This document shows positions 14,682 to 24,508 of a stretch of 27,044 bases of DNA, piece after piece. This stretch comes from CAMDMI01 sp036759185 (GTDB lineage: Bacteria; Bacteroidota; Bacteroidia; Cytophagales; Flexibacteraceae), in assembly GCA_036759185.1 (NCBI GenBank), contig DAIOVD010000041.1, positions 1 to 27,044 of the forward strand, in the 5' to 3' direction. The position numbers were made by a program, and so were the translations under genes. Position 1 is the stretch's first letter; every line of letters begins with the position of its first letter. The notes beneath the pieces were generated by a model that was not told the origin of the DNA, searched no databases, and worked only from the letters and a program-made list of their open reading frames with translations.

Positions 14682-15749
14682 ATGATAAGATATTTAGCTA
14701 CTTGCCTCTTTGCGATACTGCCTGTCCTCTTTTCCTTTGGACAATGGAGGGCACCCAAGTATTCCAATGAATTCCTGTCCATCGGTACCGGTGCCACAGG
14801 AATGGCCATGTCGGGAGCCCAAACCGCGTTTGTATCGGATGTTACTTCCTCATACTGGAATCCGGCCGGACTTTCCGAACTGGAAAAGAAATCAGAATTC
14901 AGCGTGATGCATGCCAGCTATTTTGGCGGTATTGCCAACTATGATTATGCCTCTGTTGCCACAAAAATTGACTCACTTTCCACCATTGGGTTTTCCTATA
15001 TCCGGTTTGGGGTCGATGATATTCCGGATACCCGGTTGTTGATTGACAATGGTCAGGTCGATTACAGAAGGATTTCTACCTTTTCTTCCGTAGATAATGC
15101 ATACCTTTTCAGCTATGGCCGACGCAATGTGGGCATCAGAGGGTTGTCGGTCGGAGGGAATTTCAAGGTGATTTACCGTAAGGCAGGAAAGTTTGCCAAT
15201 GCATGGGGTTTTGGTCTGGATGCCGGTGTGAAATATCGCTGGAAACAATGGAAGCTGGGCCTGATGGCGAGGGATGTGTCCACCACCTACAATGCCTGGG
15301 CATACAACACCAGCGAATTTGAAAGTGTTTTTGCCCAGACAGACAATGCCATTCCGGTTTCTTCTGTTGAGATTACCCTGCCCACTTGGACCCTGGGAAT
15401 TTGTCGGACCGTCCCTTTCTGGAAAGACCGGATTTTAGTGACTCCGGCTCTCGACCTGGTCACAACATTCGACGGGAAAAGGAATACCGTCATCAAATCG
15501 AATTTTCTTTCCATTGATCCCCGCTTCGGACTTGAAGTGAAGGCATATAATCTTGTGGCAATCCGTGGAGGCATTGGCAGCTGGCAGAAAATCAAAAATT
15601 TCGAACAGGGTGAAAACTGGAATTATCAGATTAATTTTGGAATCGGACTCCGTTGGAAAGCCGTTTCGATCGATTATGCCATTACCGATCTGGGCAACCA
15701 GGCCGAGGCACTCTATAGTCATGTTTTCAGCCTGAAAGCTTCATTCTAA
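14682..15749 (+). CDS. porV2: PorV2-like T9SS outer-membrane protein, 355 aa
   Basis: The start at 14682 is chosen because MIRYLATCLFAILPVLFSFG is a signal peptide. Upstream in-frame starts at 14643 (TTG) and 14658 (ATG) would put polar residues before it. The mature N-terminus carries the PorV/PorQ family pattern: YSNEFLSIGTGATGMAMSGA, then SSYWNPAGLS. The rest is an amphipathic barrel of FadL type. PorV proteins shuttle T9SS cargo to the PorU sortase. This divergent branch is found beside the PorU2-type peptidase and is generally annotated PorV2. The porU2 gene begins 7 bases after its stop, so the two are almost certainly co-transcribed. The assignment rests on the N-terminal pattern and on the neighbour; the biochemical role of the PorV2 branch is not established. 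Confidence 0.82.
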   Translation: MIRYLATCLFAILPVLFSFGQWRAPKYSNEFLSIGTGATGMAMSGAQTAFVSDVTSSYWNPAGLSELEKKSEFSVMHASYFGGIANYDYASVATKIDSLSTIGFSYIRFGVDDIPDTRLLIDNGQVDYRRISTFSSVDNAYLFSYGRRNVGIRGLSVGGNFKVIYRKAGKFANAWGFGLDAGVKYRWKQWKLGLMARDVSTTYNAWAYNTSEFESVFAQTDNAIPVSSVEITLPTWTLGICRTVPFWKDRILVTPALDLVTTFDGKRNTVIKSNFLSIDPRFGLEVKAYNLVAIRGGIGSWQKIKNFEQGENWNYQINFGIGLRWKAVSIDYAITDLGNQAEALYSHVFSLKASF

Positions 15750-15756
15750 ACCTGTT

Positions 15757-18700
15757 ATGTTAACATTTTCACTCAATAAGCGCTCATTGCAACCCCGCCA
15801 CTGGATTCTCCTGGGGCTACTTTACCTTGGCATTGTTCTGGCAAGTTTTGGACAGACCAGCCCTACATTCATCGATTGGGTCAAACTCAACCAGACTTAT
15901 ATGCAGATCAAGGTTCCGAAAGATGGTATTTACCGGATTCCGGTGAGCATGATTAACCAGCATTTCGGGAATGTCTCGAATCTGAATGCAGCTGGTTTTC
16001 AGGTCTTCAGACGAGGAAAGGAACAGGCGATTTATGTGAATTCAGGAAATGATAATTTTCTGGATGGAAACGACTACATCGACTTTGCCGGAAGGATGAA
16101 TGACGGAATCACTGAAGTGGAAATGTATCAGAAACCAATGGGTGCCCGCAACGAATTCCGTTCTGTCTACGACGATACAGCACACTATTTTTTAACGTAT
16201 TCTTCTGCTTTGGATGGGAAACGAGTGGTGAATAACGGATTGAACAACAATACTTCTGTTCCGTTTGAATCGTTCCACTGGCGCAAAGCTTCTACCTTTC
16301 TTTACGACAATTATTCACTGGGAAAAGGCCTCAGAGGAGATGTCACTTTTTCCAGCTATTTCACTCCAGGTGAAGGCTGGTGCGGACGCAGTTATTCGGT
16401 AGGATATGGTGATGTGGTCGGTAGTTACAATCAATTTTTGTACACAGCTGTCAAGAATATTTCGAATCTTTATCTCGGTGGGCCGCAACCGGTTCTGGAA
16501 CTTCTGCAATACGGCCGGCAATCGGTAAATCACAAAGTGGAAGTGATCGTGAGCAACAATCTGATTACTCTGGACACCTTTCGATTTGCCGGCAGAAGCA
16601 GTTATTTGTTCCGGAAGCCGTTCAATGCCAATCTGATTGAAAACGGAACCTTACACATCTGGCCTGCTCCGAGAGGGACGACCAACGTTTCAGTAGCCTA
16701 TGCGCAGGTTGAGTATCCGGCAACGTTTCAGATGCCCCAGGGATTTACCAGTCTTAATTTCGACCTTCATCCGAATCCCACCAATTATTCCAGGGTGCGG
16801 TTTGATAATGTTTCTTCGGCGCCTGAACTGTATGATGTCACCGATCCGTTCAATCCCATCCGGGTTGGTGTTGGATTTCAGAATGGCAGTTACATAGCCG
16901 GAATCAGCAACACGGCTGAAACCCGGAAAATGTGCATTCAGTCACAGGTTTATCTGGTGAATCCGGGTCAGGTGGAAAAATGTCAGTTTACTTCTTTTAA
17001 TCCGGTTAATTTCGACTACATCATCGTCACTCACCCGAATCTGAGGAAGCCGGTTGGTTCTGTTGCCGATCCGGTTCTGGCCTATAAATCCTACCGTGAA
17101 AGTATGGAAGGTGGTAGCCACAAAGTACTCGTCCTCGAAATGTCAGAAGTATATCAGCGTTTTGGCTATGGTGACCGTAATCCATTATCAGTACGGAACT
17201 TATGTGGCTTTTTCGTTCAGAATGAAGTGAATGTAAAGGCTCTTTTCCTCATGGGAAAAGGCATCACCGTGAACAACCGTTTTGCGGGATTCTATTCGTC
17301 CATGAACCTGATTCCTACCTTTGGAATGCCAGCTTCGGATAATGCTTACGCAGTTGGCCTCGGTGAACCCGGACGAACGATTGCCTTTCCCGTTGGTCGG
17401 TTGGCAGCAAATACTCCTACCCATGTGATGACCTACCTAAACAAGGTGAAGGAAACAGAAAGCTTTGCCTATGATGATCTGTGGAAGAAAAATGTGTTCC
17501 ATATCTCAGGTGGGCTCACTCCACTCGAACAAAGCTCGTTCACCAACATTATGAACAATGAACTGCGGCCAAAAATTCAGGGTCCATATATGGGAGCTTC
17601 GGTGAGCACGTTCAATAAATCATCCAATCAAACCATTGAGTACGTCGATATGAGAGCTGTCCTCAACCGGGGCATATCGCTGCTGAACTTGTTTGGTCAC
17701 TCTTCCAGAACATCGCCGGATGTGGAAATCGGGCAGGCTTCCGATCCGACACAGGGATTTAACAATGCCGGAAAGTATCCGCTTGTCATCGTAAACGGGT
17801 GTTTTACCGGTAACATTTATGAAGCAGATCAGTCTCTGAACGAGAACTGGATTTTCACTCCCAATAAAGGTGCCGTCATGTTCTGGGCCGCTTCTGATGA
17901 GGGGCTTTCTGCAAATCTGAGAAGGCATATCAACACATTTTACGATATGGCCTTCACCGATTCGGCTCTCTTCGGGAAGCCTTTTGGTGTGATTCAGAAG
18001 GAGTGTATGCGGAAATATTTGTCTGTTTTGTCGGCAGAACCACAGCTCGATTCGTCTTTTATGCACCAGTTTATGATGCATGGCGATCCGGTCATCCGGA
18101 TTTTTGCGGCATCAAAGCCTGACTATAAGACAGATAACTCCGAAGTTTTTCTGGCTTCGTCAAACCCCAACGCAGGCTCTGCTTCTTTGAAGCTCGGTGT
18201 GATTGTGAGCAACTTCGGTCGCAGCATCCGGGATTCGTTGAAGATTCGTGTTAACAGGCGGTACTCAGATGGTTTAAACAGCGATTTCATTTATCAGGTA
18301 AAACCAGTGTCGTATAAAGACACTTTCTATTTTGATTTGCCACAATCACAAGGATTTAATTATTCAGGGAATAATCGTTTTGAGGTGACCCTTGATTTTC
18401 TCAATGATGTGGATGAAATGAATGAATCCAACAACGTGGGATTCATCGAGTATTTTGTACCTGCTTCCGGCATCTTACCCATTTTTCCCAAAAACTACGC
18501 CATTGTCGGTAGCCGGAATGTGAAACTAACGGTTCAGTCGACCGACTTTTTCTCACCTGGCAGGAAATACATTTTCCAGATCGATACTTCAGCCCGTTTT
18601 AACAGTAGTCAGGGCATTTTTACCCAATCCCCCGAAATTCTGGCAGGCAATCTTTGCTCATGGAATTACCTTCTTCCATTGGATATCGACAGCACGGTGT

Positions 18701-20823
18701 TTTACTGGCGGGTCCGGTTTGCAGATCAGTTAAGTCCGGCTGACACCACCTGGTACCACATGAGTTTTGAATACATCAAGAATTCGTCCAATGGTTGGGC
18801 GCAATCGCATTTCTTTCAGTTCAGGGGATCAGAAGATGTGGGACTGGTAAAGAATTTTATTTCCCGAAGGTGGGAGTTTCCGACTCAGGAGTCATTCATT
18901 GATATTTCGGTTTCAGGAGGAAGTAAACAAGGTCCGGAATTGTATTCCTTGTTGCTCGATGGGATTTCCGTATTCAATGGATCCATCAGTTCGTCGGACT
19001 GCTATAAGCCTGGCTATCCAAGAATTGGGGCCGTAACCCTCGATCGTTGCAGCCTCAAACCCAAATTCTGGAATTATTCGAATGACCCAATCGGGTACTA
19101 TGGCACAGGTTGTGGGCGACTTCCATTTTCTGTGAATATTTTCGAAATGACCAAAAGTTACAATACCCTGAGGGTGTATTTCCAGAATTACATAAACGCA
19201 AGGGTGAATGAAGGCGATTATGTGATTTTGTTTCCGCTTGATTCCGTCGTAATGGACAGTCTGCGGAAATATGGAAATGATGTATTGCCACTGATAGGAG
19301 TGGATGTTCAGGCTCTGGCAGGTCTTCAGAATGGAAATCCGTTCATCATTTTCGGAAAGAAAACCATCAACCCAAGCCCGGGACAAGCCACAGTACTGCT
19401 TCCGTTGGTGAACGGAGCTCCTGCTAACCGGCAAACATTGAATTTGAAAAAATCGGTTGAATCTGCCTGTTCTGCAGGGTTGATTACATCCACGAAAATC
19501 GGACCGGCGTCTCAATGGAAAACGCTCATCAGGCGATTTTCGGAGGGTGAAACGCCCATCTCCGACCGGAACAATATTGAGTTAATCGGCATCCGCCTGA
19601 ACGGAAAAGATACCGTCCTCCAAAAACAAATCGTTTCATTCCCTCTGGATTTGACCTCCATCAATGCCGATACCTTCCCGTATCTTCAACTGCGGGCTGC
19701 TGTGAATGACAGTACGTTTTTTACTCCTTCTTCACTGAAACGCTGGATGGTGTTGTACGAAGGTGTTCCGGAAGGAGTCATCAACACAACCCTTATTCCA
19801 ATCAGGGAATACCAGCCAGGCTTGCTTCAGGAAGGAGACTCCGTTGGTTTCCGTTTTGCCTTCACCAATATTTCAAACAAAGAATTTACAGATTCTGTAA
19901 AGGTTCATTTTTATATGAACGGAAATTTGACGCAGGAAAAACTTCTGGGCAAACTGAAGCCGGACAGTACCTTACTGTTCTCCTATCCAAAATTCAGTAC
20001 GCTTGGAAAGTCGGGCAACAATCAGTTGCTGGCCTTTGTCAATCCGCGGATTCAGCCAGAGGAGTACTATGAGAACAATGCCCTCAACATACCGTTCCGG
20101 GTAGCGGCAGATCATTTTCAACCGGTTCTGGATGTCACATTTGATGGTGTCAAAATCATGAATGGCGACTTTGTTTCCAATACACCATTGGTTTCCGTTT
20201 CGCTGAAAGATGAGAATAAGTTTCTGATCAAATCGGATACTTCAGGCATGGTGTTGCTGATCACCCGTCCTTGTACAGGCTGCCAGACAGAGCGGATTCC
20301 GTTCAATTCTCCTCAGGTGAAAGTGTATCCCGCCGGACCGGATAATCTGTTCCGTCTTGAATACCGTCCCGAAAAGCTTGAAAACGGAATTTACCGGCTG
20401 GCAGTTCAGGGAGCAGATGTGAAAGGCAATTTGTCCGGAAGCAATGTGTATCAGGTGGAGTTCAATGTCCTGGATCAGAATACCATAACCAATTTTTATC
20501 CTTACCCCAATCCGTTTTCCACATCCTGTCAGTGGGTGTTTACTCTCACAGGTGAAATGCCGGAAGATTTCAAAATTCAGATTATGACGGTAACCGGAAA
20601 AGTGGTGAGGGAGATCATGAAATCCGAATTGGGTCCTCTGCGCATCGGAAACAACATCACCTCCTATCGCTGGAACGCCACCGATGAATTTGGCGACCGA
20701 CTTGCAAATGGTGTGTATTTATACCGGGTTGTAATGAAAGAGGGCATTACTTTTGCCAAACGGGAGACGGCTGCCGACCATACCTTTACCAAAGGTTTTG
20801 GAAAGCTCTACATCATCCGGTAA
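15757..20823 (+). CDS. porU2: PorU2-like T9SS sortase / C25 (gingipain-type) cysteine peptidase, 1688 aa
   Basis: Residues 1-32 form a signal peptide (hydrophobic WILLGLLYLGIVLASFG). An N-terminal beta-rich domain follows, starting FIDWVKLNQTYMQIKVPKDG. The C25 peptidase domain spans about 419 (FDYIIVTHP) to 783 (MHQFMMHGDPVIRIF). The catalytic pair is visible as His648 in LLNLFGHSS and Cys682 in VIVNGCFTGN, 34 residues apart as in gingipains. A CARDB/Ig-like region follows (about 790-900, ending NESNNVGF), then several beta domains. A second CARDB-like stretch ends near 1440. A FlgD/T9SS-type C-terminal domain starts near 1579 (NFYPYPNPFS) and ends in LYIIR. It is longer than canonical PorU and lies directly after porV2, as in other Bacteroidota. 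Canonical PorU removes cargo C-terminal signals and attaches anionic LPS; whether the PorU2 type does the same is unknown. Confidence 0.87.
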   Translation: MLTFSLNKRSLQPRHWILLGLLYLGIVLASFGQTSPTFIDWVKLNQTYMQIKVPKDGIYRIPVSMINQHFGNVSNLNAAGFQVFRRGKEQAIYVNSGNDNFLDGNDYIDFAGRMNDGITEVEMYQKPMGARNEFRSVYDDTAHYFLTYSSALDGKRVVNNGLNNNTSVPFESFHWRKASTFLYDNYSLGKGLRGDVTFSSYFTPGEGWCGRSYSVGYGDVVGSYNQFLYTAVKNISNLYLGGPQPVLELLQYGRQSVNHKVEVIVSNNLITLDTFRFAGRSSYLFRKPFNANLIENGTLHIWPAPRGTTNVSVAYAQVEYPATFQMPQGFTSLNFDLHPNPTNYSRVRFDNVSSAPELYDVTDPFNPIRVGVGFQNGSYIAGISNTAETRKMCIQSQVYLVNPGQVEKCQFTSFNPVNFDYIIVTHPNLRKPVGSVADPVLAYKSYRESMEGGSHKVLVLEMSEVYQRFGYGDRNPLSVRNLCGFFVQNEVNVKALFLMGKGITVNNRFAGFYSSMNLIPTFGMPASDNAYAVGLGEPGRTIAFPVGRLAANTPTHVMTYLNKVKETESFAYDDLWKKNVFHISGGLTPLEQSSFTNIMNNELRPKIQGPYMGASVSTFNKSSNQTIEYVDMRAVLNRGISLLNLFGHSSRTSPDVEIGQASDPTQGFNNAGKYPLVIVNGCFTGNIYEADQSLNENWIFTPNKGAVMFWAASDEGLSANLRRHINTFYDMAFTDSALFGKPFGVIQKECMRKYLSVLSAEPQLDSSFMHQFMMHGDPVIRIFAASKPDYKTDNSEVFLASSNPNAGSASLKLGVIVSNFGRSIRDSLKIRVNRRYSDGLNSDFIYQVKPVSYKDTFYFDLPQSQGFNYSGNNRFEVTLDFLNDVDEMNESNNVGFIEYFVPASGILPIFPKNYAIVGSRNVKLTVQSTDFFSPGRKYIFQIDTSARFNSSQGIFTQSPEILAGNLCSWNYLLPLDIDSTVFYWRVRFADQLSPADTTWYHMSFEYIKNSSNGWAQSHFFQFRGSEDVGLVKNFISRRWEFPTQESFIDISVSGGSKQGPELYSLLLDGISVFNGSISSSDCYKPGYPRIGAVTLDRCSLKPKFWNYSNDPIGYYGTGCGRLPFSVNIFEMTKSYNTLRVYFQNYINARVNEGDYVILFPLDSVVMDSLRKYGNDVLPLIGVDVQALAGLQNGNPFIIFGKKTINPSPGQATVLLPLVNGAPANRQTLNLKKSVESACSAGLITSTKIGPASQWKTLIRRFSEGETPISDRNNIELIGIRLNGKDTVLQKQIVSFPLDLTSINADTFPYLQLRAAVNDSTFFTPSSLKRWMVLYEGVPEGVINTTLIPIREYQPGLLQEGDSVGFRFAFTNISNKEFTDSVKVHFYMNGNLTQEKLLGKLKPDSTLLFSYPKFSTLGKSGNNQLLAFVNPRIQPEEYYENNALNIPFRVAADHFQPVLDVTFDGVKIMNGDFVSNTPLVSVSLKDENKFLIKSDTSGMVLLITRPCTGCQTERIPFNSPQVKVYPAGPDNLFRLEYRPEKLENGIYRLAVQGADVKGNLSGSNVYQVEFNVLDQNTITNFYPYPNPFSTSCQWVFTLTGEMPEDFKIQIMTVTGKVVREIMKSELGPLRIGNNITSYRWNATDEFGDRLANGVYLYRVVMKEGITFAKRETAADHTFTKGFGKLYIIR

Positions 20824-20841
20824 TCGCCTGGTTAACACTCT

Positions 20842-23247
20842 ATGGTTCAGTTAAGAAGCCTGTTTCTGACGGGCATCTTTTGTTTCATTCTATTGGCTGG
20901 TAATGCATTTGCCGGGAACCGGATTGTGCATGGATTTTCCAAAGATGCCGCTACTGGTATTGCCATCCCATTCCCGAAAATCGTTGTAGAAGGTGGCTCT
21001 GAATGGATGGGTGATATGGAGGGCAATTTCACGGTTTCCGTTCCGGATGGTCCTGTAAAAGTGACGGTGATGGCCTATCAGTATCTGGAAGCAGAAGTAA
21101 ATCTGGCCAGTGAAGATTCGGTGAAAGCCTATTTGTATTTCGCTCATCCCTTTACATTTCAGACCATTACGATGGGGCCTGCCAAAAGCATAATAAAAAC
21201 ACTGCTGAAGAATCGTTCGAAAGCAGACCCAAGGCAGGAACGAAACTTTCAGTATCAGAGCTACAACAAGATTCTGATCAGCACCCAGTATTTCTCGGCA
21301 CTGAAGATTTACCTCGATAATCTGATCCAGCTTTTTTCACCCGTCCGGTCGAATAACTTTTCAACGGACCACCACATTTTCCTGATGGAATCGGCTTCGG
21401 AGCGATTGTTTCAATCACGTTTTCAGCAGAAGGAACGCGTGATTGCCTCCCGGGTTTCGGGTATCAATAAGCCTCCGGCCCTTTCACTTGTTTCGGGATT
21501 TGAGCCTTTAAGTGTGTATGAGCCTTTTCTGAGGATTGGTTCCAAACGATATATTTCACCTTTGGCGGGCCGTCCGGGGAAACGGTACATTTTCTTTATG
21601 ACCGACAGCATCCGGATGGATTCCCAAACGGTGTACATCATCAAATTCAATCCGAAATCACTGCGAAACAAAGAATTGCTCCAGGGTTTTATCTATGTGG
21701 CCAAATCGCCAATGGGTGTGATCGGGTTCCAGATGTGGCCGGCATTTGACAGAGAAAGTACCTATAGCCTCCTACAGAAATGTGAGTTACTACCATCCGG
21801 ACGATGGTTTCCGTCTGAAATCAAAACCACCTACCAGACAAACCGGCTGGGTGCTCTCAAAATTCCCATCACCGCATCAAGCAAAACCTATTTATTCAAC
21901 GTGCTGAAACTGGATAAGCCCGATAGTGTCCGGTTTGATGAAGTGATTTTTGAGTTTCAGAATGAAGATCTCAACAAAGAATCTGCTTTTCCGGCACGAC
22001 TCCGTCAGGAAAGACTGAGCCAGCAGGACAAAAATACGTATCAGTATTACGAAAGTGTTGGATCACTGAGAGGTGTGGACCGCTACCTCACATTCGGACA
22101 GAAACTGGCCGCCGGCCGGATTCCGTTTGGTCGGGTGGATGTAGTGTTCCGGAAAGCAATCACAGTGAACGACCGGGAAGGACTCCGTCTTGGTCTCGGT
22201 TTGCAATCGACAGAGCTCTGGTCAGAAAAACACCAGGGCGGTGGTTATTTTGCCAAAGGACTCAAAGACAAACAGTGGAAGTTCGGTCTGAATTACCGCT
22301 ACTTTCTCAATGACCGGAATTCATTCTACGCCCAATGGAAAAACGATCTGGCCGAACCCGGTATTTTTCAATTTGCGTTTAACAATCTTCAATACCCGAC
22401 CGAACAGCTTCGTCTGATCCGGATTTCGAGGTTTGATGCCGTCAATGTTGCCGAAGTGGGTTGGGATAAACAGTGGCTTCCCAATGTCTTTACCCGTCTT
22501 TCTGCAGAAGGGGGAAGGCGCAATTACCTTTACACGTATCAGTTTGTACCCGATTCGAACGCCACTGGCACAGACGTGGCTGAACTGAAAGCCGATCTGC
22601 ATTGGTCGCCGGGAGAGCAGTTTGCCAGGTTGGGAAATGAAAAATTCAGCCTCAAGTCGGATTACCCGGCTTTCTGGCTTCAGATAGCACAGGGGTACAA
22701 AGGCGTTTCCAGAGATGCCTTCACATTTACTAGGCTGGAGGCCAAAATGCAGTGGACACGCAAAATTCTGGGGTTTGGTGAAATCGGAATTCAATGTGTG
22801 GCAGGTTGGCAGAAAGGTCAGGTTTCATACCCCTTGCTGTTTTCAAACCGTGCTTCGTACCGCGATTTTTCTCTTCTTTCCTACAACAGTTTTGAAACCA
22901 TGCGGTACAATGAGTTTCTGCAGGACCGGTATGTGAGTGTGTTCTTCTCCCATAAGTTTACCAAAATGCAGATTTCAACATTGCCCTACCGTCCGTATTT
23001 CAGTTTTGTTCACAACATGGGATGGAGCCGCCTTGGGAATCCGGAAAACCATCGGTTTATCAAAGCTCAGGATATGCCCAAAGGGTATTTTGAAAGCGGA
23101 CTTTTCCTCAACGACCTGTTCGTGATACCATTGACTGGCCTCAACCTGGGAATTGGTGCCGGTATTTTTATTCGGTATGGTCCATATGCACTCAAAGGCT
23201 ATCTCGATAATGTTGCCTTTAAGTTTTCCACCAACCTCGGATTCTGA
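20842..23247 (+). CDS. DUF5686-type outer-membrane protein with carboxypeptidase-like regulatory domain, 801 aa
   Basis: Residues 1-24 form a signal peptide (FLTGIFCFILLAGNAFA). Residues about 27-105 form a carboxypeptidase-D-regulatory-like beta sandwich (IVHGFSKDAATGIAIPFPKI ... GNFTVSVP), the plug-like N-terminus seen in many Bacteroidota outer-membrane proteins. A mid region with LLKNRSKADPRQ and YNKIL is characteristic of the DUF5686 family. The C-terminal half, from about residue 440, is a beta-barrel ending AFKFSTNLGF with a terminal Phe, suited to insertion by BAM. It starts 18 bases after porU2, so it is probably the third gene of the same operon. Function unknown. The lack of a TonB plug and TonB box argues against a TonB-dependent receptor. 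Confidence 0.85.
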   Translation: MVQLRSLFLTGIFCFILLAGNAFAGNRIVHGFSKDAATGIAIPFPKIVVEGGSEWMGDMEGNFTVSVPDGPVKVTVMAYQYLEAEVNLASEDSVKAYLYFAHPFTFQTITMGPAKSIIKTLLKNRSKADPRQERNFQYQSYNKILISTQYFSALKIYLDNLIQLFSPVRSNNFSTDHHIFLMESASERLFQSRFQQKERVIASRVSGINKPPALSLVSGFEPLSVYEPFLRIGSKRYISPLAGRPGKRYIFFMTDSIRMDSQTVYIIKFNPKSLRNKELLQGFIYVAKSPMGVIGFQMWPAFDRESTYSLLQKCELLPSGRWFPSEIKTTYQTNRLGALKIPITASSKTYLFNVLKLDKPDSVRFDEVIFEFQNEDLNKESAFPARLRQERLSQQDKNTYQYYESVGSLRGVDRYLTFGQKLAAGRIPFGRVDVVFRKAITVNDREGLRLGLGLQSTELWSEKHQGGGYFAKGLKDKQWKFGLNYRYFLNDRNSFYAQWKNDLAEPGIFQFAFNNLQYPTEQLRLIRISRFDAVNVAEVGWDKQWLPNVFTRLSAEGGRRNYLYTYQFVPDSNATGTDVAELKADLHWSPGEQFARLGNEKFSLKSDYPAFWLQIAQGYKGVSRDAFTFTRLEAKMQWTRKILGFGEIGIQCVAGWQKGQVSYPLLFSNRASYRDFSLLSYNSFETMRYNEFLQDRYVSVFFSHKFTKMQISTLPYRPYFSFVHNMGWSRLGNPENHRFIKAQDMPKGYFESGLFLNDLFVIPLTGLNLGIGAGIFIRYGPYALKGYLDNVAFKFSTNLGF

Positions 23248-23271
23248 CAGGCAGAACTGTGCTCAGCAGGT

Positions 23272-24408
23272 TTACTTCAATGAAGTAAGAAGCGCTTCAT
23301 TGAGGAGATCAAGTCCCATCTTTTCCAGCAACGGATTGTTCTGATTGGCCAGTAACACAATCCCGGTTTTCTTTTCCGGACAAAACGCCATGTACGATGA
23401 AAAACCTCCTGTACAGCCTCCATGCCAGAGTATTGGTCCGGAGCCGGTAAGCTGACCGGTGAAATTGTCGATGTTCCATCCTTTCCCCATAGCACCGATG
23501 GGAAAGGACACCACTTTCTGATGGGTATTGTGGAATACATCATACAGTGAACTGTTGTTGAAAAGCTGTGCTTTGAGGAAAATACTCATATCTACAATGT
23601 TGCTTCGGATGGCGTCGCTGGCCTGCAATACCGGAAAATGCCAGTTGCATGTCACGTTCCCGTTTATATCGTGACCTTTTGCCAGCAAGGCAGAATCGCG
23701 GAGAATCAGACTTGTTTTTTTCATACCCAAAGGGGCACATATGTCGTTCACCAGCAAGTTTTCATAACTGCGGTGCGCTTTGTATTCCATCACATCGCCC
23801 AGAAGAGAAATGGCAATCTCGGAATATTGATAATTGTGCCAGCCCGGTGCTTTTTTATCAGCCGGACTCCGGTAATAATAATCGGAATGTGACCGGTATA
23901 ATTTCTCGAACGGATTGCAAGGATGGAGCCGGGCTGTATCAAGCAATTCCTGTTGAATGCGGGGAAACCCGCCGGTGTGCGTTGCCAGATGCAGCAGAGT
24001 GGTACCGTCGTCCAGGGAGGGAACTCTATCTGCTGGCAGGGAATTATAGAGGTGGTCGTTCCAGTTGAAAAGTCCTTTCCGCGAATGCAGTTCGGCCAGT
24101 GATGTGGTGAATACAATCGTGAGATCGCCCAGTTCAAATAAGGTAGATGTGTCGATGGTTTCTCCGGTAACCAGATTTTTTACACCGAAGGATTTATAGA
24201 GAATGGTGTCACCTTTCACCAAAGCCAAAGCAAGGCCAGGTGTGTTTTTTCGATCCAGGTAATATTGACATTCTCTGTCGATCTGCTGGCTTAGGTTGTG
24301 CGTGTCTTTTCGAAGAGAAATGGAAATGTATAGCCAGCCGGAATACAATAAAATCGATCCGATTGCGATCAGTACCAGAATTCCAATGATTTGTAAAAAA
24401 CGTTTCAA
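23272..24408 (-). CDS. Membrane-anchored class C beta-lactamase-fold protein, catalytically degenerate, 378 aa
   Basis: An N-terminal membrane anchor (residues about 5-31, IIGILVLIAIGSILLYSGWL) is followed by the serine-hydrolase fold of the class C beta-lactamase/penicillin-binding family: TPGLALALVKGD, then LLHLATHTGG, then YQYSEIAISLLG, then LWHGGCTGGFSSYMAF. The SxxK motif should be GSxTK after FEL; here it is FELGDLTIVF, so the nucleophile Ser is Asp95 and the Lys is Ile98. The YxN motif is YSE. Only the HGG motif resembles its KTG/HxG equivalent. The frame is intact and the fold is kept, so this looks like a binding or regulatory pseudoenzyme and not a decayed gene. It follows the TonB-dependent receptor gene by 100 bases on the same strand and may be co-transcribed. 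It converges on the DUF5686 gene with 24 bases between stops. Confidence 0.85.
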   Translation of the reverse strand: MKRFLQIIGILVLIAIGSILLYSGWLYISISLRKDTHNLSQQIDRECQYYLDRKNTPGLALALVKGDTILYKSFGVKNLVTGETIDTSTLFELGDLTIVFTTSLAELHSRKGLFNWNDHLYNSLPADRVPSLDDGTTLLHLATHTGGFPRIQQELLDTARLHPCNPFEKLYRSHSDYYYRSPADKKAPGWHNYQYSEIAISLLGDVMEYKAHRSYENLLVNDICAPLGMKKTSLILRDSALLAKGHDINGNVTCNWHFPVLQASDAIRSNIVDMSIFLKAQLFNNSSLYDVFHNTHQKVVSFPIGAMGKGWNIDNFTGQLTGSGPILWHGGCTGGFSSYMAFCPEKKTGIVLLANQNNPLLEKMGLDLLNEALLTSLK

Positions 24409-24508
24409 CCTCAGCCCGTGTTTATTTCAGAATTGTAAACATAATTGAGAATCTGGTTTCGATTCCAGAAAATTGAGTTCCTGTTCAGAAACGGGTTCGG
24501 GCAAGATT

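Noticed and set aside
18913..19515. 200-codon minus-strand open frame inside porU2
   Set aside because: It is antisense to continuous PorU2 domains and rich in Arg, His and Ile as expected of a reverse frame.
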